From positions 4,836,001 to 4,900,000 of the forward strand of contig JAPNXP010000009.1 of NCBI GenBank assembly GCA_028753945.1: DNA of 64,000 bases. Direction: 5' to 3'. A model generated the notes under the pieces. That model was not told the origin of the DNA, did not search any database, and saw only the letters and a list, made by a program, of their open reading frames with translations. This document shows, piece after piece, positions 1 to 11,462 of the stretch; the stretch's first letter is position 1; the number at the start of each line of letters is the position of its first letter. This DNA comes from Hexactinellida sp. DTS-2022. Its lineage: Eukaryota > Porifera > Hexactinellida. Position numbers and translations under genes: made by a program.

Positions 1-2
1 AA

Positions 3-401
3 ATGGATATTGTGGATTCCCCTGAATCAGTGTATAAGCTTTTGCAGGTTATGGATCGTGGTGGACTGAAATGGCCATCTAAACATGTATTTGAGGTAAT
101 AGTTACTATGTGGAAGATATTTTCATCAATCGAACTTCAACCTCAATTGTTCCTTGATCTAATTAAAGGGCCATCTAGACACCTTCTAATTACACTGACC
201 TTAAGAATAATCGAAGACGAGGAAAGTCAATGCTGGAGGAACACGTGTCCTAAATGTAACCTCACAGGTTGGGATATTTTGAAAAAGCTACTCACTGTGA
301 GTGCTAATTGCATGTTATCCAACAAAGTAAAGAACATGAATGCTCTACACAAATTTCAGGCAGACAACAGTCGAAAATTTAAGAAATTTAAGAGTATATG
401 A
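3..401 (+). pseudogene. P-like THAP transposase, C-terminal fragment (P1)
   Basis: The last 132 residues of a P-element-type (THAP9-like) DNA transposase; the rest lies left of the window, so the apparent start is internal. It has the family's C-terminal landmarks: LLQVMDRGGLKWPS, a GPSRHLL motif, and a CPKC pair (C-x2-C) followed by a basic tail. The same landmarks occur in P3 (LLQLTDRGGLKYPS, GPSRRLL) and P4. The reading frame is clean to its stop, and this tail is better preserved than in the other copies. The enzyme would cut and rejoin transposon ends in the nucleus. I could not find the element's 3' terminal repeat (ending GGCTATG) downstream, so its right end is probably deleted or diverged. 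Confidence 0.8.
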
Positions 402-779
402 CATTCCTATTCACTTGTTATTCTCAGTTCCAATTGTAATAGTTGTTGATAGCTACTGAAATTTTCATTAAATTTCAATGTCAATTGGTAATGTTTTTTA
501 GTCTTTTGCTTTTGTAGTAAACATACATCATTATATTTAGTCAAGCAAATTAACAATTATGCTTTATAACGAACTTTCTTTATCAACAATAATGGACTTT
601 CTTTAATCCATGGTTATTGTTAAAATAGTTGGTGCGTAGGCCTTTTATTACGTAGGTCACGCATATACTTATAGTCCAGCAATATGGTGCAGGAAATGGT
701 CGAATTGTGCATTTTCGAGATAAAAGTACCAAATTTTGCTCAATTGTAGTATTATCTGTTCTGATCAACTTCAGCTATG

Positions 780-1130
780 GCACATAGCAGAATTTTTGTT
801 AGAACAAATTTTTCAGGGGGTCAAAAATTGGTGCCCAATCGAAATCGCCGGCAGTATAAATACAGGATAGCTCATTCAAATGAATTCTTAACGACTTTAT
901 ATTGTCAGATTCGTGCTCAGCACTTAATTTCCAGCATTTTGATAGGTATATTGACTATATTTGGTGAGAATATTTTTTGGTTTTCCATAGCAACGGTAAG
1001 AATGTGATAACATTCCGATCTCCCAATTTGGAGTAACCATATCGATTGACCCCTTGTTTTTCTCGGGTTTGCGTACTGAGTGCGAATATACTATTAGAAA
1101 CACTCTAAATATTAATTGTCGATCCAAAAG
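780..1130 (+). repeat. Dispersed repeat Q, copy 1
   Basis: Shares a recognisable block with 3070-3190 (inverted) and with 59230-59535 (direct). Diagnostic pieces are ACCCCTTGTTTTTCTCGG, TACTGAGTGCGAATAT and a preceding 'ccatagcaacgg' stretch. No coding capacity and no terminal repeats were found. It could be a decayed non-autonomous element or a SINE-like fragment. Confidence 0.55.
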
Positions 1131-3069
1131 TATGCATTTTCATATCCTGCTATTTGATTCACCTTTTTAATACCTTTATCCCTCAATATTTTGTCCAAAA
1201 ATAAGTGAACCATTTCAGTAATTGTATTTATGCAACTAGGGCGGACTGAGACAGTTCCAAGGGAAATGTCGGTAGGGCCGTTTTGTTCGTGAGCTGGCCA
1301 TAAGCCTGCTATTTGGAGGGATCTGCCAGCTTACTTCCATATGTGGGGTTGCGTCACCCTGCAAATATTTATATGTGGTTTTAAATAGTTACCATTTTAG
1401 TTATTAGACTGTTATAATTAGTCACAATTATGACTAGTATTTATGTTGTTGTAACGCAATCAGATATTAGTGTTAAAACTGACGCAGCCGCTTCTCACTT
1501 TTTAGCAAACAAATGTATTAGTGAGATATCTCGCTCTTTCTGGCTGCGTGGGACGATAAATTTATATTATTAAAATTGGATTGTTGTGCTTTTTTTGTTT
1601 GCTTGTTTGTTTGTTTTTCCCGATTATATTAGAGTGATAGGTCGATATAGAACGGATGTATTATTGAGATAGAGACTCACTTCCCATGTTATAAGAAGTA
1701 ATCATGTATACTGAATCCGATTTTCGTATTTACAAATTCCATTTTGAATCATAGCTGAACAACCAACCTCAGAACAACTATGAGAGATGAGAGACTTGCG
1801 GACTTTGGGCGATTCATAGACAAAGGACCATCGCTTGAATTGGAGGAAGTTCTGTACAAAAACTAGAATTGAATCCAGAATTAGGTCGAATTTTATCACT
1901 TCAATATATTATAAGTACAGTAGTGAAGAGTTTTCACTACTGTACTAATAGAATGCTTAGACATCATTAACTGAATAGTAATTAAATGGAGGGAAGCCAA
2001 TTTGGGTCAGAGGTAGTGCCAGAGTATCTCAAGGGGCAAGGGTGTAGATCTGGGGAGCTAGGGGTCTTAAATCCTCCCAGATTTTATATAAACAACATGT
2101 AAACTATATACTCGTACTATTTATATCACTCGCATGCGGTGTTAGCCCCATCTACAGCCCTGAAAGGGTGCCATGGTCTTAGCTAGCTTCCCCTTGGGTG
2201 CGCTTTTTTATGCAAGTTTTATTGTCTAATTAGTGTAAATGGGTCAATGTAGTTCGAATTATTGTGTGGACTGAAGTAAATGCGTCTCATACCAGATAGA
2301 TACTTAATAAAAACATAAAGGTCCATTTGATTCAAGAACAAAAGATGCATATGTTACAACATCCAATATTTTGACGATATTGTGAGTAAAATGAGTGAAA
2401 ATAGTAATGAAAATGTTGGTTGGGACTGAAAGAGCTAATCATTTAGCTAGAAGCAGCATCGGGATCCCCTCTCTTTTGGGGTGGTGCCATTAAGTGACTA
2501 GGGGGAAGGACAGGTTAATAAATCACTATTACACAAGGCAGGCCAGTAGCCAGAAGTAGTAGTGGGTGAGGCTATGAGGATTGCAGGGGAGCTGAGTATA
2601 ATAATTTAATATGAAGGCCCTGGGTAGGGGTGCATTTATGATTTGCTATAAGGGGGGTTGTGGTTTCTAAAACATCGCATCGCCAACTTGGGGTCTGGGA
2701 GAGTAGTTAGCTCCCCAGTTGGACCCAGGGCGAAGCCCTTGGAAGCCAGATACAATGCTACTAGTACTATTCACCCAAATTTCAATACCTACGTACAAGT
2801 GCGATACTAGATTATTCGAGGGTATTAATACAAAATGTGAGCATGAGGAAATTGAAACTCCAATAATATACAATTCAACAACAAATCCAAATGTCAGATA
2901 TATCACAAAAGTTAACCTAGCCGGCGAGCCTCCCCCTAGCTACTGGCCTGACACAAGGTCGAATAAATGGAGGAGCATGTGCATTTCACTATGGAACAAT
3001 GGCCGGTCCAGGCAACTACTACTTTTGATCTTGGATAAATTTGGCTTTGAGCAGGAATATGATAAATAC

Positions 3070-3190
3070 ATACTTTTGGTAATATATTGAGTGTTTCTAA
3101 TAGTATATTCGCACTCAGTACGCATAGCCGAGAAAAACAAGGGGTCACTCGATATGGTTACTCCAAATTGTGAGATAGGAATGTTAAGTA
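3070..3190 (-). repeat. Dispersed repeat Q, copy 2 (inverted, partial)
   Basis: Reverse-complement match to the right-hand part of Q copy 1: ATATTCGCACTCAGTACGC, then GAGAAAAACAAGGGGTCA. Only about 110 bp of Q is kept. Confidence 0.5.
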
Positions 3191-3552
3191 AATCGGATCA
3201 AAATGTTCACTACCTACTAAATAATTAGTCTATGTTAGACTAATCCCACTTCTGTCCAATGTTGGCAGACATCTATATTTATGACGATGCATAGACTGAA
3301 AATATCTATAAAGAATTAGCTAAAAGATCTTGGAGTAGCATGCCGAAGCAATACTCCGAGAGAGTTCTTAAAGTGTAGCCGACATATATTCCTAGGAGTT
3401 ACTTATAATAAAATGGATCGAAGTGATAGAGCTCTTCGACATTGTGTAGTCGGTGCAGCACTACACCAAGTTTCTGGCCGCTGAACACAGGGTTACACTG
3501 TGTTGTAGATGACAATGTGTCATGAGCATAGATAGTGTCTATTCTCCACATA

Positions 3553-5058
3553 TTAGGTGTTAGTAGCGTTGATTACTAATACATCTATCTCCGCTAGAGA
3601 ACCCAATATAGCTAATACTACATCAGTACCCCATTCATTTGGTTTGCTTATGAGGTCTAAATGATTGTTCAAATCCTCTTCACAGCTATAATGTAACATT
3701 TCCATTACATTATAACAGTGTAGAGGGCTATTTCGAAATTTACGAATCAATTGAAATTTTAAGTGTTCATATATTGCCTCTGAACCAAAAATAATATGTG
3801 CTAAGGATCGGTAAAGACAATTACCATCTCCAGTTACAGGGCATAATTCAAAATTGTGACCAAACAAATGTGATAGCCTTGCTTCAAGTGATGCGTAGTA
3901 ATTTTTTAAAGTGCTATCAACAATAACCATTTCATTATTTCGGATGGATAGTATTGGTTGTATTTCCATATCAAGAGTCATTGCTATATGGTTACGCATA
4001 AGTAGGGAAAATTGGTTAACAGAACCTGTTAGAGATTCTATCAATTCATGTTGTCGAACTTGAGAGATAGGCAAACTTCCCTCTTTTTCTGTATTACCTG
4101 GAACCGAGTCTGGCTCAGAATCAGAAAATGCATTCTCGAATGACAAATCCATTGGGGAACAATATCCAGAGTTTTGGTTGGAGGGAGAAATGTTTCCCAG
4201 ATGATATTGAAATACCTCCTTATAAACTACATTCCGTACCGAAACTCCACCGGAGGCAGAGTAAGTTCCTCCACAAACCATTACTTTCAAGCCGCGAGGA
4301 TTCTGTACTCTGCTGAGAGCAACATATAATTGTCCATGACTAAATATAGCATCCGGAGTAGGTAAAAATATACCAACTGAATTAAGACTCTGGCCCTGAC
4401 CTTTGTTAATAGTAATACACAATGCAGGACGAATTGGAAATTGTTTTCGCCTGAGAACAAACGGGAAGTCTGTCTCAGAAGGTATCATCACTATGCGAGG
4501 TATGAACACTCGTTTACCACGATGTGTGCCAGTTGCAATTTCAGCATCAATAACATGGCTTGACATTTCAATAATTGTTAAGCGAGAGCCATTACACATC
4601 CCTTGAGTGGGATCTATACTACGAAAAAGTATTACTGAGGCGTATTTCTTAAGGTAGAGGCGATGCGGAGGTAAGCTAGCAAGCGTAAGGGAATTTAAAA
4701 ACTCAGTTGGATACATGGCAGCCTGATTAGAATCTACAGAATCCGCACTCAATAATACTTTAGCCTCACCGGGTATTTGGTTCATTACAAACTCATTAAT
4801 TTGATCTGTTGTGTCGTTCTTAGGACACATAATTATGCGGGAAGTGATATAATCACGATTTTGATAATTTTCCTTAATATCAGAGTAGATAGTTGTGGCC
4901 AAATCTGCGAAAGTTTCACCACGTACTATAAATTTCTCATTTATATGAACCATATTATCTTCGCTTTGAGGTTCAGTACCATCACCTACTCTTAGCAAAA
5001 AATCTGAGAATTCGCTCACTTCAACAGAATCCTGAGAAGATAATCGCTGAAGACGCAT
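3553..5058 (-). pseudogene. Helitron RepHel: helicase C half fused to truncated OTU protease
   Basis: A 501-codon open segment. The first half continues the helicase: FSDFLLRVGDGTEP, TINKGQGQSLNSVGIFL and VALSRVQNPRGLKV (motifs V/VI). The second half has an OTU-type deubiquitinase signature with the catalytic Cys loop, GDGNCLYRSLAHI. The protein ends at VLVINATNT, before the position where OTU domains carry the catalytic His, so the protease domain is incomplete. OTU domains are known passengers in animal Helitrons and Helentrons. The unrelated OTU fossil at 22018-22447 still has its His. Confidence 0.88.
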
Positions 5059-6581
5059 GTTATCGTTAACTTCATAACTTTAACACAACGCCAAAGTGGT
5101 GATCTATTTATACAGGCAGATACAACTTCTGATCTACTTCCGTGCCTAATTACTGGTAGAATTTGACGAAAGTCACCTCCAAATACGATAACCTTTCCAC
5201 CAAAAGGTTGGTCACACGAACAAAGGTCTCTCAAACTCCGATCTATACACTCAGCAGCATGCCTATGTATCATTGGGGCTTCATCCCATACTAATAACTT
5301 GGCAGATTGTATTAGTTTAGCTAAGGCACTCTGTTTAGAAATGTTACACACGGATAACTCATTCACAGGAATTGGAATCTTTAGCCTAGAATGAACAGTC
5401 CTCCCGCCTTGCAGCAGGAGAGCTGCTATCCCAGAAGAAGCCATGGCTAGTGCGATCTGACCCTGTGATCGGACTTTAGCTAATATTGTGTTGTAAAGAA
5501 GGGTTTTGCCAGTACCTCCGGGTCCATCAATAAAAAATGCTCTCTGGGCAATAATTGGATCATTGATTGCCTCCATTATGCATTCAAATATGTCAGTTTG
5601 ATCAGGGTTAAGCCCCCGGATATTTTCCTCAGCAACAGTTAATTGTTCAGTGACATTATAATCCATTTCAAATCGAATGATGCTAGGTTGATCATAGGGA
5701 CTCTTGGCAAGAGACGGAAGTGGCATTCCAGGAAAATCTGATAGTGATTTACCCTGTTGTTCTAGTCGATACTGAATATCTATTAACGCCTTGTTAGTCA
5801 AGTGCTCGTTCAATTCGAGATTGGGAGCTAATACTCTAGCTTTAAATAAATAGTCCTCAGACAGGGAGACTTTATGCTTATTCCACAAAGCTAGTGGTTC
5901 AGATGGCTCGTTGAACAAAAGAATAGTCACAAACAGCTGGCGTAGCTGTGTTGGTACTTCACTTATGGCAGCTGCTGTTAAGCAGTCATCAGATTCCTGA
6001 TCATCCTCCAACAGGCCTCGTCTACGGGCTGCTTCCTTAAAGGTATCACACACGGTGCCATCAGGGAGAGTGCGGATATCTTGAAAACTGGTACAGCCCG
6101 TGACATGATTGAGAAGCATTCTTAAGAAATAACGGTCACCGTCACCTGGATGAGCTGAATAGACACGGCCTATCACGGTGCCATGCCCTTTGATCCGCTC
6201 CTTCCATTCACGATCAGTCTTATCCCATACAAATTTATCGGGAAAATTTGTATAAGTAAGTTCCCTTGCACTCGCAAATTTTTGATTAGCAACAAACCAC
6301 CCAGTGAGGGTAGTGTGTTTCTGCCTACTGAGGACATCTTCTATAGAAGCACTTTCAGCAAACACTACAGGCTGCTGATCTTCCAGGTGCAAAGCTAGTC
6401 TCATCACATGTGGAAAATTTGCGTGGAGATCAAATGCAAAGAGACGATAGCAAGCTTCAGTAGCAGACACGTATCGAGCTTCTAGATAGTTTACAATTTC
6501 ATTTACGTTCTTAGTCTTACTACTTTCACTACTGTCAGCAGTATGGAACTCTACAATGGCTCTATCATGACCCTTGTACAC
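5016..6581 (-). pseudogene. Helitron RepHel: Rep tail and Pif1-type helicase, N half
   Basis: A 521-codon open segment. It starts just after the catalytic tyrosine motif (YKGHDRAIVEF) and continues into a superfamily 1 helicase. Walker A is GPGGTGKT, Walker B is VWDEAPM, and motif III is FGGDFRQILPV. These identify a Pif1-type helicase that would unwind the donor strand during rolling-circle transposition. It ends at a frameshift near 5058, after the LWR-CVKVMKL block, and the remaining helicase motifs are in the next segment. Missing helicase motifs and a stop mean this segment alone is not functional. Confidence 0.9.
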
Positions 6582-6649
6582 GTATTTGTATAGATATTTA
6601 ACTGCACTAACTGTACTGCAAATCTCAACATTAATATGTGCATTGTATT

Positions 6650-7267
6650 TCAGAAGTAATAAGGATTGTATGGAACAACCGAGCGATTGTCTAATTCAAT
6701 ACCATTTACTTGTACAGTTCGTTTGTTATCACGACGTTGGTATATAGGATAGCTATCGTTGCCTGTTGTAGTACATTCAGCAAAAGCTTTTGGATATTTT
6801 TTCGTGCATTTACCATCACGCATGCAAGGAGCGTTTCTCCTTATAGAGCCACACGGACTATGCATCATACAACGTTTAACAATATCGTGAAGCCTGGGAT
6901 TACGGATTGGGTCGGGAATTTCCGCACATACAATTTTGTCATAGTCTGATGGTTCTCTAGGTTTATCGCTCTGACATAGAATCACCAAAATGTGTGCATG
7001 GGGGAGGCCCCGTTTTTGGAATTCTATTGTATAAACATGCGCCAACGGTTTACCTAACACGTGTTTGTTACAGATATCATTAAGTAATTCTTTCAATTTC
7101 ATCTTAAATACTCTAACAATTAAATCAGGACGATCGGTCGCTTTTTGGTTTCCTATAAGAGCAGAGGATATCTCCTCCCATTTAGGATTGCATGTAAATG
7201 TAATGAATAAGTCTGGCTTACCATATTTCCTGACTATAGACATACTGTCCTGGTATAACTCAAACAT
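6650..7267 (-). pseudogene. Helitron RepHel: HUH Rep nuclease segment
   Basis: Contains the Rep landmarks in order: KPDLFITFTCNPKW, then the metal-binding GLPHAHILVIL (HUH motif, both His present). Next come AEIPDPI, MMHSPCG, a CTKKYPKAF block and a terminal VVPYNPYY. The enzyme class nicks DNA through a tyrosine to start rolling-circle transposition. The catalytic tyrosines lie beyond the frameshift near 6650: the next frame opens with YNAHINVEIC and carries KYLYKYVYKGHD, so the two-tyrosine motif survives at the DNA level. Confidence 0.9.
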
Positions 7268-8346
7268 TTGTCGGGTCTACCTGTGAAGGAAGAAGGCAAT
7301 ATCACTTTACGTCCCAAATCTCTAGGATTAGAATCGCCAGCAGAAATAGCATCAGCAAGGCCACTGTATAGATCTACTCTAATCTTTTGCTGATTGCACT
7401 TAATATAGTTTAGTCGCTGTTGCTCCACTTTAGCAAACATATCCACCAAGTACTGATGAAAGAGTCTGCCAAACATGTGTAGATAGCTCAAGTCACTTCT
7501 CACCATCAGACGGGAAGAGTAATACTCCAATGCAGTCACATCTCCTTTCCCTCTGCTGTGAGGGATTTTCAGATGCCAGCCATTATCTCCTGAGGGGAAC
7601 AAAAGTACATAATGCAAAGAATCATACGCGCAATTACACTCGGTTATACGCTGTAAACCCCCTGTACGTGCATGTAGCACTATGTCTCTGCTGGCTACGC
7701 CTTCTGAATACCCGTCTCCGGGCATGATAACGGCTACCTCTGGGGCAGCAGGGGCGTTATAGCGTCTGGGATCTGGGACACCATCAGCCCGGATAATCAT
7801 CCTAACGTCAGTTCCTCCTTGCGCTCTCATTAGCTCTATTCCGTGTCTGAAGTACTGCACATAAGGATTGACTTCGTGCATTAGCGCCTGTAGCGCTTTC
7901 AGTTCTGGCAGAGATGCCTCTCCCAGATGCCGCTGCCGGTTTTCTATCTCGCCCTCAGCTGTCCCATCATGGATGTAAATCTGGGCAAAGGAGGGAGCCT
8001 CTCCCTCTATGGGTGTCAGCTGTCCGATATAATGGTGTACAACTCCCTGGATACGGAAGGTGTATACTCCACGTCTCGCGCTAGCAAGTTCCTTATCGAG
8101 GTTTACTCCTAGCGAAGCAAAGGCTAGAGCTGAGTTGTAGGCTCGAATTTTATCTCTGAACTCTCGTCCTCGTTTGTCAGAAGTAGTCAGCAGATGCAGT
8201 AGCATCTCAGGAGGTGAGACTAAAGGGGGTAGAACCACCTTCCCCTGTCCACAACAGAGGGGGAATTTGTTGCATTTCTTAGTGCTAGTGGTAAGCTTTT
8301 CGCTCTCCCAAAACTTCGCGCCACAAAGTGGACAAATAAATTCCAT
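7234..8346 (-). pseudogene. Helitron RepHel: zinc-finger and helitron-like N domain
   Basis: A 370-codon open segment. Near its start it has CPLCGAKFW and a later CCGQGKVVLPPL motif, the CxxC plus CC-x-GKV-LP signature that precedes the Rep domain in Helitron proteins. The rest matches the helitron-like N-terminal region in length and in landmarks such as LPSSFTGRP at its end. That last motif should run straight into a 'LYQDSMSIVRKYG' block. Here it does so only after a one-base shift near 7266, so the two open segments overlap by 34 bp in different frames. Confidence 0.85.
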
Positions 8347-9349
8347 TGCACCAAAATAATTTTCGTTGATTAAATTATCGTTAAATTCAGATGCAGGAAC
8401 GGAACGTGCGATATTATGATAACTATCATTACTATTACCTTTGGTCCTTAAGGACTGGTACTTTCTTTGATAGTCTAGACGGGAAATTCATCTTTCATTA
8501 CTCTCGTCCTCGAAATGAGCTTTATTATGATCTCGCTGCGCTTGCGGCGGATAATTAGTTCTTCGCTGCTCTCACTTAAATAGTAAGCTTTCTGATATTC
8601 TAGCTGGCGTTCAAGACGGGTAGCTCGATCATCTGCACTCTGATTGTCAAAGTGGGATAATTGGTATTCTAGTTGTTGACCGAGACGGGTAGCTCGTTCT
8701 TCACCACTCTGATTGTCACGATAAGATAATTGGAATTCTTGTTGTTGACCGAGACGGATAGCTCGTTCTTCATCACTCTGTTTGTCACGGTAAGATAATT
8801 GGAATTCTTGTTGTTGACCGAGACGGGTAGCTCGTTCTTCACCACTTTGATTGTCACGGTAAGATAATTGGAATTCTTGTTGTTGACCGAGACGGATAGC
8901 TCGTTCTTCATCACTCTGTTTGTCACGGTAAGATAATTGGAATTCTTGTTGTTGACCGAGACGGATAGCTCGTTCTTCATCACTCTGTTTGTCACGGTAA
9001 GATAATTGGAATTCTTGTTGTTGACCGAGACGGATAGCTCGTTCTTCATCACTCTGTTTGTCACGGTAAGATAATTGGAATTCTTGTTGTTGACCGAGAC
9101 GGATAGCTCGTTCTTCATCACTCTGTTTGTCACGGTAAGATAATTGGAATTCTTGTTGTTGACCGAGACGGGTAGCTCGTTCTCCATCACTCTGTTTTAC
9201 ATAATATGCCAGTTGATACTTTTTTGCTTCTCAAGCCTGGCTTGTTTAGCTTCTATTGTTTCATTAATTCTCAAAATTTCCATTCTCAATGCATCGTTTT
9301 TAGTAAAACGTGATTTGCATTGAGGACCGCGTTTTATAATTCGGGGCAT
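8347..9349 (-). pseudogene. Helitron RepHel N-terminus with 23-residue repeats
   Basis: The ATG at 9347-9349 opens a basic leader (MPRIIKRGPQCKSRF). A frameshift in the T-run at 9220-9225 leads into the repeat frame, where a 23-residue unit (key words SDEERAIRLGQQQEFQLSYR) recurs about eight times. The repeats are rich in E, R and Q and probably helical. A second frameshift near 8540 and a TGA at 8488-8490 follow. The frame then runs through RSVPASEFND directly into the zinc-finger exon below 8346, which shows that this segment belongs to the Helitron and is not a separate gene. N-terminal E/R/Q-rich repeats are a known feature of Helitron-like proteins. The longest ATG-initiated frame over the repeats (8669-9190) is an out-of-frame shadow. 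Confidence 0.75.
8650..9200. repeat. 69-bp coding minisatellite inside the Helitron
   Basis: About eight head-to-tail 69-bp units (23 codons) with few differences between units, anchored by TTGTTGTTGACCGAGACGG on the plus strand. The period is a multiple of three, so copy-number change would keep the Helitron frame. The central units are nearly identical, pointing to recent unit turnover in an otherwise decayed gene. Confidence 0.9.
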
Positions 9350-10007
9350 TATGAAGCTTGTTCAAGTTTTTGATAGAGTTTGATAGAGTTGGACTATTTA
9401 TACGATTAATAATAGTAAAGTGTAGGGTAATATTCATTGGTCAAATGTATTGACCCAGAATTATTTGTGTTTATTTTTTCAGCCAATTAAATTGCAGTCT
9501 CAGTTAGGCTCTCTATAATGCATACTTAACAGCTGATAGTTTTGTCACCTTTTGAGAGGGAAGATATTAATATTTTTCTTAGATATTAGAACTTGTTCCT
9601 AGAAACATTATTTCCCACCCTCCTGCCAAATTTCAAGTCCGTAGCTCTTACCAGTTCCTCAATCAATTCTGAACAAACAAACAAACAAACAAACAAAAAA
9701 ACAAAAAAAACAAATCATTGTGATTTAATATATAAGATATATGGCGGGCGGGCGGGCGTCCACAAATTGATAATTGTGTAATGCTCTCGTAGTTATCGGC
9801 GGCGAGCAGGGGGTGCTGGGTATTAATTGGAGTGAGGAGGGGCGGAGTAATTTAGAAGCTAGGGTGGAAATTGAACTGGAGTGGTTTGAGATAAGGCGAA
9901 CGTAAGCGGTTATTGCATAGGGGTCAAAGGCAGATATATTGGCGTATGGGGTATTTTTGGAGGGAACAGTTCTTTATGGGTTTTGACTTTAAAGTAGAAG
10001 GTGGGGG
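9350..10007. other. Gap with a simple-sequence run
   Basis: No gene is visible. A (CAAA)n-type microsatellite lies near 9673-9712 and a (GGGC)n run near 9742-9758. The stretch may include the unrecognised 5' end of the Helitron. Confidence 0.4.
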
Positions 10008-10015
10008 GTCGGACG

Positions 10016-10215
10016 CATAGGCGTCGGACCCACCCGGCCACCCGGCATAGGCCGGGCAGCCCGAAGGGTCTACCCTGCCCTACCCGGCCCATGCCCGGCC
10101 CATAGTTGTGTTAGTGATGCCTTAAATGTAGCGGCCCCAGAATCGATTGGGCAGGCCCCGGAGCCTTCGGGCCGGGCGGCCCGAGGGGCCGGCGGGCCCA
10201 TTTCCGACGCCTATG
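10016..10215. mobile_element. hAT-like MITE, CATAGGCGTC family, 200 bp
   Basis: GC-rich element with terminal inverted repeats CATAGGCGTCGG / CCGACGCCTATG, flanked by an 8-bp direct repeat GTCGGACG at 10008-10015 and 10216-10223. An 8-bp TSD is the hAT hallmark. The interior is a series of CCCGGCC-rich palindromes. No coding capacity. Confidence 0.85.
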
Positions 10216-10223
10216 GTCGGACG

Positions 10224-11239
10224 TAAGCTTTGGTGTTGGTGTCAAGGACATAGACCTTCTTACGTAGAATGGTAATACGGGGAAAATACCAGGAGGGTGG
10301 TATCTGTGAAATTGGAGTAGGTAGGTAGAATATAATTTTTGGAGTTGAGAGTAGTCGATTAGTACTATGCCAGAGGAGAAGACGGAGGAAAAATTTAGTT
10401 ATTAAATTTCGGAGAGAAGATAATAGCTGTGAGAATGTTCTATGAGGGGTTCGGTGGGATGCTGGAAGTGGGAATCTAGTTAGTGGGGGTGCATTTAATT
10501 CAAGATCAAGTAATTAAAAATATGACGTAAGGAAGGGGTTAGAATTAGGAGGCGCAGGAATCTGAAAAGACATTCTATATGTCATTAGACGTTGGAGTTT
10601 GAGAGTTAAACGTTGGAGTTTGAGAGCATAAAACACAATAGGGGCAGTGGTGGGGTAGGTAGATAAGGAGGGGAATTCGAAGGGACTCCGTATGGTCCTA
10701 CATGGATGCATTAGAAATGTTTCAATTCTGTCGTAAGGATCGAAGGGCTGGTGTAGGAAGATGCTCACAAATGGTACAGAAATGGGTTTCGTAAAGGTAT
10801 TCCACAGTAGCTTAAAACTGCAGTTTATAGGAAATAGGCATTTGGGTAGCAGGTACTCAAAGGTGAAGTATTATTGACATATAGGTTATTGATAGCTGGG
10901 AATTAAATGGCATCATCAAAAATGATGTATGTAGTCTCTTAAGTTTAGTTATGTGTGATTTATTGTAAATAAATGAAATACAAATTTTTTTGTCAACAAT
11001 CTTTTAATATTAACCCATGATTATTGTTCAAATATCTTGAACACGAGGAAGATTTCAAAAAAAGTCCAGTTCCCAAGGAATAAAAGGATTTATACACTCA
11101 TGTAAAGGTGGTATATGTTTACTAAATGTGATTATAATGTGTATTAGAATTCATAGAATACTTAGATCAATTTTCTAGCATAGCAGTCTCTGGCGCATCA
11201 CACTAAATCACCTCAGAATTGTACAAAACTAACTTACTT
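10224..11239. other. Unassigned DNA
   Basis: Purine-rich plus strand with no recognisable gene. A short internal duplication of AACGTTGGAGTTTGAGAG lies near 10600-10626; it gives a frame at 10514-10768 its repetitive look. I see no element ends. Confidence 0.4.
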
Positions 11240-11462
11240 CATAGCCTACTATACATTATGCCCCACAGTAACTTGATAATTTTGGACCATGGATGCGGTC
11301 GAAGATGGATTCGTAAATTCTAAATTAAGTCGATTGCAAGCTGAATTATTGATAAACTAAGTGGCTATATATATTTTAAGTATTTTGTGTCCATTGTAAA
11401 TAAAAATACTGTCGTATACCCCTTCCTTGTATGAATTAGCTAATATCACTAATGATTGGACT

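Larger units (their letters stand above)
402..3552. other. Unassigned AT-rich DNA with two copies of repeat Q
   Basis: I see no convincing gene here. The short frames have no recognisable domain, including a 123-codon frame at 2719-3090 that overlaps a Q copy. Two copies of a dispersed repeat (Q, listed separately) lie in opposite orientation near 780-1130 and 3070-3190. A short GC-richer stretch lies near 2455-2740. Confidence 0.5.
3553..9349 (-). mobile_element. Helitron (rolling-circle transposon) with OTU domain, decayed
   Basis: Read on the minus strand, one ancestral protein gene runs from an ATG at 9349 to a stop at 3553. Its modules are: short N-terminal leader, tandem 23-residue repeats, a CxxC zinc-finger region, HUH Rep nuclease, Pif1-type helicase and part of an OTU cysteine protease. 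This order matches the animal Helitron/Helentron RepHel family. The frame is interrupted by frameshifts near 9222, 8540, 7266, 6650 and 5058 and by a TGA at 8488-8490, so this copy cannot make its own transposase. I could not fix the element ends (5' TC, 3' CTRR with hairpin, or Helentron-type ends), so the true element is probably longer than the span given. Confidence 0.9.

Noticed and set aside
2719-3090. 123-codon plus-strand ORF
   Set aside because: No recognisable domain. Its end overlaps repeat Q and a competing ORF lies on the other strand.
8669-9190. 173-codon minus-strand ORF with repeats reading NNKNSNYLTVTNRVMKNE
   Set aside because: It is the out-of-frame reading of the 69-bp Helitron minisatellite. 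The frame that connects to the zinc-finger exon reads the SDEERAIRLGQQQ unit.
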